Below, piece by piece: positions 17,269 to 24,972 of a DNA stretch of 43,235 bases. Under the pieces are notes generated by a model. It was not told the origin of the DNA. It worked only from the letters and a program-made list of their open reading frames with translations, and did no database searches. The DNA comes from JBCDBW01 sp039182965 (GTDB taxonomy: Bacteria > Verrucomicrobiota > Verrucomicrobiia > Verrucomicrobiales > DEV007). Made by a program: the position numbers and the translations under genes. How positions within the stretch are numbered: the first letter of the stretch is position 1; every line of letters starts with the position of its first letter. The DNA is taken from the NCBI GenBank assembly GCA_039182965.1, contig JBCDBW010000028.1, positions 1 to 43,235 of the forward strand, in the 5' to 3' direction.

Positions 17269-18924
17269 TCACCCCTTCTGACTCGCCCGCAACTCCCGTC
17301 CCAATCTCTCCAATGTCTCGCAACCCTCATCCCGAGGCAAAACAGCGTTGATCAAAACCAACCGATCCGTCGTCGCCTGCGCCTGGTCCAAAGCCGCTTC
17401 CAATTCATCCTCGGTCTCCGCACGCAAACCAAGCGCCCCCTTCCCAAAAACACCCGGCACCCGATCATATTCCCACCGCTGCAAATCATTATACGGCCCA
17501 TCGTGAATCATCCGCTCCACAAGATAACCGTCATTGTTCACCACAATGATCACCGGCGTCAGACCAATACGCAGCATCGTCGATATCTCCTGCACCGTCA
17601 TCTGAAATCCACCGTCACCCGTTAACAACCAGACCCGACGATCTTCCCGCGCTAAGCTCAACCCCATCGCCGCCGGTAAGGCATAACCCAGCGATAAATA
17701 ATAAGCCTGCGTCACAAACTCATCCGCCCCACTGATCGGAAAATCCGCCGCCGCAAATAAGGCGTCACCCGCCTCCGCCACCAATATCGTATCCCCGTCT
17801 AAACGCCGCCGCACCGCATCATAAAACCGCGCCGGCGACAGCGTCTTCCCCGCCTCCGCACCATACGCCCCCAGACCTTCATACGGACTCGAGGCATGAC
17901 TCCGCTCATAATCCCGCCGCCGCAATTCACCGCTCAGGCCCTCAAGAAAATCCCCCAACCAAACATCACGATAATAATGGGACCCGATCTGCACCCGCTC
18001 CCCATGAGCCGATATCGCCGCATGCTCGGGAAGCCCGGCCGTAAAGCCACCCGTGCTGATGTCGTTCAAATACACCCCCAGACTCAACAGGCAATCACAC
18101 CCATCCAACTGCTCGCGAACTTCCCGCGCCGACCATGACCCCATATAAACCCCCGCAAACTGCGCATGCTCCTCCGACAAAACCGACTTCCCATCCAAGG
18201 TCGTCGCAAACGGTAAACCCGAAACCTCAAGGAGCTTCTCAAAAGAAGCTTCTAATCCAAATCGCTGCAATTCCACCCCCGCCAGAATAACCGGTCTCTC
18301 CGCCGCGTTCAGCATGCCCGCCGCTTCCTCAACACTGTCACTCAGCGAAGTCGCATCACTCTCCGGCTTCCGGAAAAACGTGACCGGAACCGGTGCCTCA
18401 CACGACACATCCACCATGTCGGTCGGAATCTCAAAATATACCGGCCGCTTACGACTCACGCACGCGGACAAAACTTCGTCGATTACCTTCGGCGCCGCCA
18501 CCGGATCATCCAGCAAGACCGCCCCCACAGTGACCTTCCCAAACAAGTCCAACTGCAGCCGATAATCAGACGTCAAATGATGCATCCTCACTTTCCCCTC
18601 ACGCTGCCCTGCGTTGGGAGATCCGCTAATCAAGACGAACGGCACTTGCTCCGCATACGCCCCCGCCACTGCATTCAATATGCTGAACGCTCCCACCCCA
18701 TAAGTCACCACCGCCGCCCCCACCCCGTTCAATCGCGCATAAGCGTCCGCCGCGTAGCCCGCATTCAATTCATTGCACGTACCCACCCACTCCATCGGGC
18801 TCTCCACCACCCGGTCCAGAAAATCAAGAACGTAATCCCCCGGCACGCCAAAGACATGTCGTAACCCCAACTCATGCAGACGCTCCAATAAATACGTGCC
18901 CACCGTCGTTTCCCGCGAATCCAT
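17269..18924 (-). CDS. pdc: Pyruvate decarboxylase-type ThDP enzyme
   Basis: The 551-residue cytoplasmic enzyme has the three domains of ThDP decarboxylases. Catalytic residues match Zymomonas pyruvate decarboxylase at nearly the same positions: Asp30 in GVPGDYVLDFLD, Glu52 in CNELNAGYAADAYAR, the His115-His116 pair in VRMHHLTSDY and Glu470 in GYLVERMIHDGPYN. The cofactor motif is GDGGFQMTVQEIST followed about 15 residues later by NNDGY. The MIHDGPYN stretch is very close to the Zymomonas enzyme, favouring pyruvate over indolepyruvate, although 2-oxo acids such as phenylpyruvate remain possible. The product would be acetaldehyde and CO2. No alcohol dehydrogenase lies beside it. It is divergent from the haem/DUF1592 gene. 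Confidence 0.85.
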   Translation of the reverse strand: MDSRETTVGTYLLERLHELGLRHVFGVPGDYVLDFLDRVVESPMEWVGTCNELNAGYAADAYARLNGVGAAVVTYGVGAFSILNAVAGAYAEQVPFVLISGSPNAGQREGKVRMHHLTSDYRLQLDLFGKVTVGAVLLDDPVAAPKVIDEVLSACVSRKRPVYFEIPTDMVDVSCEAPVPVTFFRKPESDATSLSDSVEEAAGMLNAAERPVILAGVELQRFGLEASFEKLLEVSGLPFATTLDGKSVLSEEHAQFAGVYMGSWSAREVREQLDGCDCLLSLGVYLNDISTGGFTAGLPEHAAISAHGERVQIGSHYYRDVWLGDFLEGLSGELRRRDYERSHASSPYEGLGAYGAEAGKTLSPARFYDAVRRRLDGDTILVAEAGDALFAAADFPISGADEFVTQAYYLSLGYALPAAMGLSLAREDRRVWLLTGDGGFQMTVQEISTMLRIGLTPVIIVVNNDGYLVERMIHDGPYNDLQRWEYDRVPGVFGKGALGLRAETEDELEAALDQAQATTDRLVLINAVLPRDEGCETLERLGRELRASQKG

Positions 18925-19058
18925 GACAGCAGTCTACCAACAACACCCCACCCTGCACACAAAAACACAAGCACCACGATCCGAAATACCGAAAGATGCA
19001 CGCTTGCACCCCGTTTCCCGCTGAGCAATCTTGAAAGGGAGCCCCAGCTCCAAATCAC

Positions 19059-21635
19059 ATGACCTCACGGTGCCCAAAATTCCCAATCCGGGCCGCCCTC
19101 GTCGGCCTCGCCGCCAGCGCCATGACCGCAGCCGGCGCCGCCCCCCCGTCCGCCGTCATGCCCGATAAATATTTCGAGTTCTTCGATCGCTATTGCCTCG
19201 ATTGCCATGACTCCGCCACTGAGAAGGGCTCCGTCAACCTCGAAAACCTGTCCTTCGACCTCGGCACCATCCCGTCCGCGGAACTCTGGCAAAAAGTCCT
19301 CAATACCATCAACTCCGGCGAAATGCCGCCCGAAGATAAAAAACAACCCTCCGCAGAAGACAAAACCGAATTCCTGGACACGCTCTCCCACACGCTCGTC
19401 AACGCACGAGATCTCCTCACCGACTCCGGTGGCCTCATCACGATGCGACGCCTCAACCGCCGGGAATACGAAAACACGATGAGACATCTCCTCGATGTTG
19501 ACGTCGATGCCGAGAATCTGCCCGATGACGTCAACTCCGACGGCTTCGACACCGCCGGCGCTTCTCTCTTCTTTTCAAGCGACCAGTTCGAGCAATACCT
19601 GACCGTCGCCCGCCGCGCTCTCGAGGACGCGATCAATACCGGCCCCAAACCCGAAACGAAACGCGTTCGTCTCCAGGCCGAAGTCGAAGGCAATAGACGC
19701 GTCCAAAATTTTTACGATAACCTCCTCGATTCTCACAACCGTGCCGAAGCATGGCGCAAGTCAAACAAACCACCCACCGCCTTCGGATTCATCGATAAAG
19801 ATCGCGTCGCCTTCGAAGACGGAAACTACAAAAAATGGTGGCCCGGCACCGATCGTTACCTCAAAGACCCGCTCTCCAAAAAAGGCGCCCTCCTTTACAC
19901 CTGGTTCCAGGGCGCCCAAACCGCCCGCGCCGATGTCCCCTCAAAATCGCCACCCGGAAAATACATCCTCCGCGCTCGCGTTGGCGCCATCGGCGATCAA
20001 CCCTCCCATCGACGCTTCCTCGAACTCGGCCACCCCGCAAGCGGCGGTCGCACCGGGGAACTCAGCCTCATCGACTGCCAACGTGTCACCGGAACGACCG
20101 AAGACCCCCAAATCCTCGAGTTCCCCGTCACTATCTCACGCTCCGGCGAACGCCAATTCGCCTTTCGCGAACGCGGCCCCAATACCCGCGACGCAGCCCG
20201 CTACGCCTTCGTCACTGGCAGTCGCGAGGACGACGCGGGCCCCGAACCCGCCCTTTGGATCGATTGGATCGAATGGGAAGGCCCCTTCGTCGAAAAGTGG
20301 CCGCCCACCTCCCATCGCAAAATCTTCTTCAAAGGACCCGATGCGCAGAAAACCGACGGATACGCCCGCGAAGTTATCTCCCGCTTCGCCCGACGCGCTT
20401 TCCGCATCACAAACCCCTCACCATCCTTCGTCGATAAACTCGTCCGCCTCTACCAAATCGAACGCCAAAACGGCAAATCATTCGAACAAGCACTCGTCGA
20501 ACCACTCGCCGTCATCCTCGCCTCACCCTCTTTCCTCTATCTCAATGAACCCGCTCCCGACGACGAAAAACGCGCTCTCACCGACCTCGAACTCGCCGTC
20601 CGCCTCTCCTATTTCCTCTGGAGCGCTCCCCCCGATGCAGAACTCTACGACCTCGCCCGCCAAGGCAAACTCAAAAGCCCCGCCGTCCTCAAACGCCAAA
20701 CCAACCGCATGCTCGACGACCCGCGCGCCTCAAATTTTATATCCGGATTCGCCCACCAATGGCTGCACATGGAACGCCTCGATTTCTTCCAGTTCAATTA
20801 CCGCCACTTCTGGGAGTTCGATGAATCCGTAAAACACGCGGCACGAGATGAAATCTACGAGACCCTTAGGGTCCTCATAAACAAAAATCTTCCCGTCGGC
20901 AGACTCCTCAAATCCGATTTTGTGGTCATCAATGACCTCCTCGCTGACTATTACGGCATCGAAGGCATCGGCGGCAGCCGCTTCCGTAAAGTCGAGCTCG
21001 ACGAAGACTCCCCCCGGGGCGGCCTCCTCGGCACCGCCGCCGTCCTCGCGATGGGCTCCGACGGCGAACGCTCTTCCCCTGTCGAACGCGGCGCCTGGGT
21101 CATGCGAAAAATCCTCAACGATCCCCCGCCCCCCGCTCCCGCCAACGTCCCCCAACTCAGCCGCCTCACCGACGACCTCCTCCCCGCCCGCAAACTGATC
21201 TCTGCCCACATGGAAGAAGCCCAGTGCGCCCAATGCCACCGCAAAATCGATCCCATCGGATACGGACTCGAAAACTTCGACGCCGCCGGCCGTTGGCGCG
21301 AACAGGAACTCGTCGAGGTCGCCAGCCGCGATCGCGTGGAGAAATCCAAAAAATACGCCATCGACCCCACCGGCACCCTCCCCGACGGCACCGAATTCGC
21401 TGACTTCTTCGAACTGCGCGACCAAATCGCCGCCCGCGAACCCGACTTCGCCCGGGGCTTCACCGAAGCCCTCATCGAATACGGCCTCGGCCGACCCTAC
21501 GGCTTCACCGACCAGGACCTCGCCGACCAAATCCTCGCCCAAGCCGAAAAACAAGACAACCGCATCCGCTCCTTCATCACCGCCCTCGTCCTCTCCAAGC
21601 CCTTCCAACCCAAACAACCCACGACCCACCGGTAG
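19059..21635 (+). CDS. Secreted haem-c DUF1587/DUF1595/DUF1592/DUF1588/DUF1585 protein
   Basis: The 858-residue protein has an N-terminal signal segment and a haem-c motif Cys46-x-x-Cys49-His50 (RYCLDCHDSATEKGS). The usual chain of domains follows: DUF1587 (about 129-195, LNRREYENTMRHLLDVD), a probable carbohydrate-binding jellyroll (about 200-410), DUF1595 (about 430-490), DUF1592 (about 507-635, LAVRLSYFLWSAPPD), DUF1588 (about 645-745) and DUF1585 (about 785-850). A second haem motif, Cys723-Ala-Gln-Cys726-His727, sits in DUF1588. The family is characteristic of Planctomycetota and Verrucomicrobiota and is normally found beside a DUF1552 gene, present here 1.9 kb downstream. The function is unproven; periplasmic redox-linked polysaccharide processing is a common proposal. 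The stop codon lies in a GTAG-headed palindrome. Confidence 0.9.
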   Translation: MTSRCPKFPIRAALVGLAASAMTAAGAAPPSAVMPDKYFEFFDRYCLDCHDSATEKGSVNLENLSFDLGTIPSAELWQKVLNTINSGEMPPEDKKQPSAEDKTEFLDTLSHTLVNARDLLTDSGGLITMRRLNRREYENTMRHLLDVDVDAENLPDDVNSDGFDTAGASLFFSSDQFEQYLTVARRALEDAINTGPKPETKRVRLQAEVEGNRRVQNFYDNLLDSHNRAEAWRKSNKPPTAFGFIDKDRVAFEDGNYKKWWPGTDRYLKDPLSKKGALLYTWFQGAQTARADVPSKSPPGKYILRARVGAIGDQPSHRRFLELGHPASGGRTGELSLIDCQRVTGTTEDPQILEFPVTISRSGERQFAFRERGPNTRDAARYAFVTGSREDDAGPEPALWIDWIEWEGPFVEKWPPTSHRKIFFKGPDAQKTDGYAREVISRFARRAFRITNPSPSFVDKLVRLYQIERQNGKSFEQALVEPLAVILASPSFLYLNEPAPDDEKRALTDLELAVRLSYFLWSAPPDAELYDLARQGKLKSPAVLKRQTNRMLDDPRASNFISGFAHQWLHMERLDFFQFNYRHFWEFDESVKHAARDEIYETLRVLINKNLPVGRLLKSDFVVINDLLADYYGIEGIGGSRFRKVELDEDSPRGGLLGTAAVLAMGSDGERSSPVERGAWVMRKILNDPPPPAPANVPQLSRLTDDLLPARKLISAHMEEAQCAQCHRKIDPIGYGLENFDAAGRWREQELVEVASRDRVEKSKKYAIDPTGTLPDGTEFADFFELRDQIAAREPDFARGFTEALIEYGLGRPYGFTDQDLADQILAQAEKQDNRIRSFITALVLSKPFQPKQPTTHR

Positions 21636-21656
21636 GGACGATCCTCCGGATCGTCC
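21632..21656. repeat. GTAG-headed palindrome (REP-like), copy D
   Basis: GTAG (21632-21635) is followed by a perfect 9-bp stem, GGACGATCC and GGATCGTCC, with a TCC loop. The TAG of the head is the stop codon of the preceding 858-residue protein, so the element abuts and defines that gene's end. Confidence 0.6.
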
Positions 21657-21696
21657 GCAACGACTTTCCATCAAACCAACGTCCAGGCTGGAAACA

Positions 21697-21750
21697 AAGG
21701 TGCGGCTCGACGTCCCTATAGTTTACCCGCCGTGGCGGGAGCCTCCGCAG
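21697..21750 (+). repeat. 54-bp direct repeat, copy 1
   Basis: This stretch recurs at 22742-22795 in the same orientation with one mismatch (A versus G at position 14). It contains a short hairpin, CCCGC and GCGGG. Similarity continues weakly on both sides; the 3' flank of copy 1 has two CGCAGCG motifs, where copy 2 looks about 20 bases shorter. Confidence 0.85.
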
Positions 21751-21836
21751 CGTAGTCCGCCAGGACGCAGCGAGGACTAACCCTCTCTAGCTCCCAAAAA
21801 CCGACCTCCCAACCAACAAACCAATTAACCAAACCC

Positions 21837-22709
21837 ATGAAACTCCTCCTCTCTCTCACCCTCCTCCTCGCCCTGCCCCTATCCGCCTTAACCCAAAAAA
21901 AACCGAAACGCGCCCCCGATAACCTCGTCACCACCCCCTTCGTCCCCGCGAACCCCGCCGAGTTTCCGGACGGAACCGATCACCTCGATATCTTCCTCCT
22001 CATGGGCCAGTCGAACATGAAAGGACGCGGCGTCATGCCCGATACCCCGCTCAAGGACCCGCGCATCATCATGCTCCACAAAGCGACCGACGAATGGTTC
22101 CACGCGCGCCATCCGCTCCACCACGTCGGCGACCCCAACACCTTCGAAGAATCCGACAACGCCGGCGTCGGCCCCGGGCTCGCCTTCGCCCTCGCCCTCG
22201 CCGCCCATGACCCCGCCGCCCGCATCGCCCTCATCCCCTGCGCCGTCGGTGGCACCCAGATCGCCAAATGGCAAAAAGGCGAAAGACTTTACGAAGAAGC
22301 CGTCCGCCGCGCCAAGCTCGCCCTCGAACAAAGCCCCAAAGGCAAAACCCGCATCGCCGGCGCCATCTGGCTCCAGGGCGAAGCCGATTCCGCCACACCC
22401 GAACAAATCGCCGCCTACCCGGACAAACTCGAACAAATGATCACCGCCCTCCGCGCCGACCTCAACCTCCCCGAACTCCCCTTCATCGTCTGCACGATCG
22501 GCGAACTCAAAGAAGATTCCAAGGATCAGCGCGCCCAAATCAACGACATCCTCCTCGACCTCCCCAACCAAGTCCCCAACACCGCTGCCGTCGACTCCCG
22601 CGAATACGCCGCCGACATTGGCGACAGCGTCCACTTTGATACCGCGACCCAAAACAAACACGGCCAACAATTCGCGGAACAATACCTCAAACTCACCACC
22701 ACCCCCTGA
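21837..22709 (+). CDS. Secreted SGNH esterase, sialate O-acetylesterase-like (SASA/DUF303)
   Basis: The 290-residue protein has a signal peptide (MKLLLSLTLLLALPLSALT). The SGNH-hydrolase core has nucleophile Ser59 in LLMGQSNMKG, a Gly block in GVGPGLAFALAL, PCAVGGTQIAKWQKG, the IAGAIWLQGEAD block and the catalytic Asp/His region DSVHFDTATQNKHG near residue 265. It should remove acetyl groups from sugars in extracellular or periplasmic glycans. Whether the target is sialic acid, xylan or another glycan cannot be told. The gene is bracketed by two copies of a 54-bp direct repeat and splits the usual DUF1592/DUF1552 pair, which suggests it is an inserted cassette. Confidence 0.85.
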   Translation: MKLLLSLTLLLALPLSALTQKKPKRAPDNLVTTPFVPANPAEFPDGTDHLDIFLLMGQSNMKGRGVMPDTPLKDPRIIMLHKATDEWFHARHPLHHVGDPNTFEESDNAGVGPGLAFALALAAHDPAARIALIPCAVGGTQIAKWQKGERLYEEAVRRAKLALEQSPKGKTRIAGAIWLQGEADSATPEQIAAYPDKLEQMITALRADLNLPELPFIVCTIGELKEDSKDQRAQINDILLDLPNQVPNTAAVDSREYAADIGDSVHFDTATQNKHGQQFAEQYLKLTTTP

Positions 22710-22741
22710 ACACGGGAAAGCACTCGTCCGTCCAAAAACAG

Positions 22742-22795
22742 AAGGTGCGGCTCGGCGTCCCTATAGTTTACCCGCCGTGGCGGGAGCCTCCGCAG
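22742..22795 (+). repeat. 54-bp direct repeat, copy 2
   Basis: The second copy of the element at 21697-21750 differs by one base. It starts 32 bases after the esterase stop. The repeats are 1045 bases apart start to start, and recombination between them would remove exactly the esterase gene. Confidence 0.85.
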
Positions 22796-22920
22796 CTAAG
22801 CGAAGACTACCTCTCACTCGCTCTCCAACTCTTCGCGCCCGCTCCCCGCCAACTGACCATGATCTCCGACGCCCCCAATTTCTCCTCGCCAAATCCCTCT
22901 CACCGCTCCATCATAACTTC

Positions 22921-23427
22921 ATGAACACTAACCCACTCACTCGGCCTTTTGTCGCTTCCTTGGTTCTGACGCTCTTCGTAGGCACCGCCCTCGCCGATCA
23001 TCACAAAAAGACCGCCGAAGAAGAAGCCGTCCTTCTCGCCAACGCCGAGTTCTACGCCGCCCTCAACGCCATGTTCGAAGGCAACCTCGAACCCATGAAA
23101 GCTGTCTGGTCCCACGCCGACGACGTCACCTACATGGGCCCCGGCGGCGGCCTCCAGATCGGTTGGACGGACGTCCTCAAAAACTGGGAAGGACAAGCCA
23201 CCCTCAAACTCGGCGGCGAAGTCGAACCCGACCAAATCCACGTGGCCCTCGGCGATTCCCTCGCCGTCGTCCACAATTTCGAAATCGGCACCAACATCGC
23301 CGACGGAAACGCCCGCGTCGCCGTCGACATCCGCGCCACCAACGTCTACCGCCTCGAAGACGGAAAATGGAAAATGATCTCCCACCACACCGACCTCCTC
23401 CCCTTCCTCCAGAAAGACGAAAATTAA
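22921..23427 (+). CDS. Secreted NTF2-like/SnoaL-like domain protein
   Basis: The 168-residue protein has a signal peptide (FVASLVLTLFVGTALA) and then a single SnoaL/NTF2-like alpha+beta barrel: EFYAALNAMFEGNLEPM, VWSHADDVTYMGPGGGLQIG, LAVVHNFEIGTNIADG and VYRLEDGKWKMISHHTDLLP. Bacterial members of the DUF4440/SnoaL-3 type bind small ligands or act as immunity or stress proteins; nothing here fixes the activity. The frame is open upstream, but ATG 22921 is the only start giving a signal peptide. It lies between the esterase and the DUF1552 gene. Confidence 0.78.
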   Translation: MNTNPLTRPFVASLVLTLFVGTALADHHKKTAEEEAVLLANAEFYAALNAMFEGNLEPMKAVWSHADDVTYMGPGGGLQIGWTDVLKNWEGQATLKLGGEVEPDQIHVALGDSLAVVHNFEIGTNIADGNARVAVDIRATNVYRLEDGKWKMISHHTDLLPFLQKDEN

Positions 23428-23519
23428 GGGGCTCAGGCATTTCCCCCGCCTCACTGCCTCGGATTTCACCATTCTTCATTCTCCATTCACCATTCGGTGA
23501 AACACCGCCCCCGCCCCGG

Positions 23520-23546
23520 CGTTATGCTATTATATAGATAGTAACG
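23520..23546 (+). promoter_or_regulatory. Extended -10 promoter within an imperfect palindrome
   Basis: TGCTATTAT (23525-23533) is a good extended -10 element, 22 bases before the DUF1552 start. It lies inside an imperfect inverted repeat: CGTTA (23520-23524) pairs with TAACG (23542-23546) and CTAT with ATAG. No convincing -35 is seen. A repressor site over the promoter is possible. Confidence 0.4.
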
Positions 23547-23555
23547 CCTACACCC

Positions 23556-24872
23556 ATGCCATCCGAACCATCCATCCACCGCATCCCCCGCCGTTCCTTC
23601 CTCCGGAGCAGCACGGCCCTCATTGCACTCCCCTTCCTGGAATCCCTCGGCTTCAAACGGTTCGCCGGTGCCGCTGCTTCCGCCGTCGTCACCCCACCCA
23701 AACGCATGGTCTTCCTCGGCTTCGGCTGGGGCGTTACCCGGGAATCCTGGTTCCCCGACACCAAAACCATCGGCGCCGAATACCAGCTCCCGCCCGGACT
23801 CGCGCCGCTCGCTCGCCACAAAGACGATCTCACCATCATCCAAAACCTCAACAACCAGTTCGCCAACGAAGCCCACTGGGGCTCCACATTCTACCTCACC
23901 GGTGCCAATCGATACGCCGAGCCCGGCCAAAGCTTCAGCAACTCCATCTCCGCTGACCAAGTCGCCGCTGAAGTCCTCGGCCAAGACACCCGCTTCACCT
24001 CCATCCAACTCGGCTGTAAGAACGCCAACAACTCCGGCCACGGCCCCGGCTTGTCCCTCGCTTGGGATCGCCAGGGCAAACCCGTCGCCGGCCTCGACAA
24101 TCCCCTCATCGCCTATCACAAACTCTTCTCCGTCGACGACACCCCCCTCGAGCAGAAACAAGCCATGCTACAGCAAAAACGTAGCATCCTTGATACCGTT
24201 CTTGACGACGCCAAAAGCGTCAGCCGTGGTCTTACCAAAACAGACACCGATAAGCTCGACGAATACCTTCACTCCATTCGCGAAATCGAGACCCGGATCG
24301 CGAAGGAAGAGCAATGGCTCGACATCCCTAAAGTCCAACCCAAGGATCCCATCAAAGAACCACCCGCCAAGGTGGCTGGCTTCGATGAAGTCAAAATCAT
24401 GTATGACCTCATGGTCGCGGCCATGCAAACCGACGCCACCCGCGTCATGACCTACCGCCAACCCGTTGATAGCTTCATCGCCAGCCTCGGCGCCACCATC
24501 TCCGGCCACAACATGAGCCACTACGACAACGGCGCCCGCAAAGAAGTCTCCCAGCTCCGCGACCAAAAACAATCCGAACTCCTCGCCCACTTCATCGATC
24601 GCCTCAAGGCCTCCAAGGAAGCCGACGGAAGCTCCCTCTACGATCACATCGCACTCAGTTACGGCAGCAACATCAATTCCATCCACTACCTCACCAACTG
24701 CCCTGCCATCATCACCGGCGGCGGCGCAGGCATCAATCACGGACGCCACCTCGTCCTCGAAGACAAAAAGACGCCCCTCTGCAACCTCTGGCTCACCCTC
24801 CTCCAAGGCACCGGCATCGACGTCGATTCCCACGGCGACAGCACCGGCACCATTAAAGAGCTCACCGCCTGA
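23556..24872 (+). CDS. DUF1552 protein with Tat signal
   Basis: The 438-residue protein opens with a twin-arginine signal (PRRSFLRSSTALIALPFLES). The DUF1552 region follows: KRMVFLGFGWGVTRESWFPD, LAPLARHKDDLTIIQNL, FYLTGANRYAEPGQSFSNSI and the C-terminal ALSYGSNINSIHYLTNCPAI with GGGAGINHGRHLVL. DUF1552 proteins resemble DUF1501-type, alkaline-phosphatase-like folds and usually sit next to haem/DUF1592 proteins, here 19059-21635. Tat export implies folding, possibly with a metal, before translocation. The function is unknown. Two genes intervene between it and its usual partner, an unusual spacing. Confidence 0.88.
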   Translation: MPSEPSIHRIPRRSFLRSSTALIALPFLESLGFKRFAGAAASAVVTPPKRMVFLGFGWGVTRESWFPDTKTIGAEYQLPPGLAPLARHKDDLTIIQNLNNQFANEAHWGSTFYLTGANRYAEPGQSFSNSISADQVAAEVLGQDTRFTSIQLGCKNANNSGHGPGLSLAWDRQGKPVAGLDNPLIAYHKLFSVDDTPLEQKQAMLQQKRSILDTVLDDAKSVSRGLTKTDTDKLDEYLHSIREIETRIAKEEQWLDIPKVQPKDPIKEPPAKVAGFDEVKIMYDLMVAAMQTDATRVMTYRQPVDSFIASLGATISGHNMSHYDNGARKEVSQLRDQKQSELLAHFIDRLKASKEADGSSLYDHIALSYGSNINSIHYLTNCPAIITGGGAGINHGRHLVLEDKKTPLCNLWLTLLQGTGIDVDSHGDSTGTIKELTA

Positions 24873-24886
24873 GCTCTGCCTCTACT

Positions 24887-24907
24887 GTAGCTGCGATCGC
24901 CGATCGC
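24887..24907. repeat. GTAG-headed palindrome (REP-like), copy E
   Basis: GTAG (24887-24890) precedes a perfect 7-bp stem, GCGATCG and CGATCGC. It lies 15 bases after the DUF1552 stop, again at a 3' end. Confidence 0.55.
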
Positions 24908-24972
24908 GATTCCCCCAGCGTTCTCGCGCCTCCGGTTCTCGCTACTTCTCTATGCGCAACGAATAAACAGCA

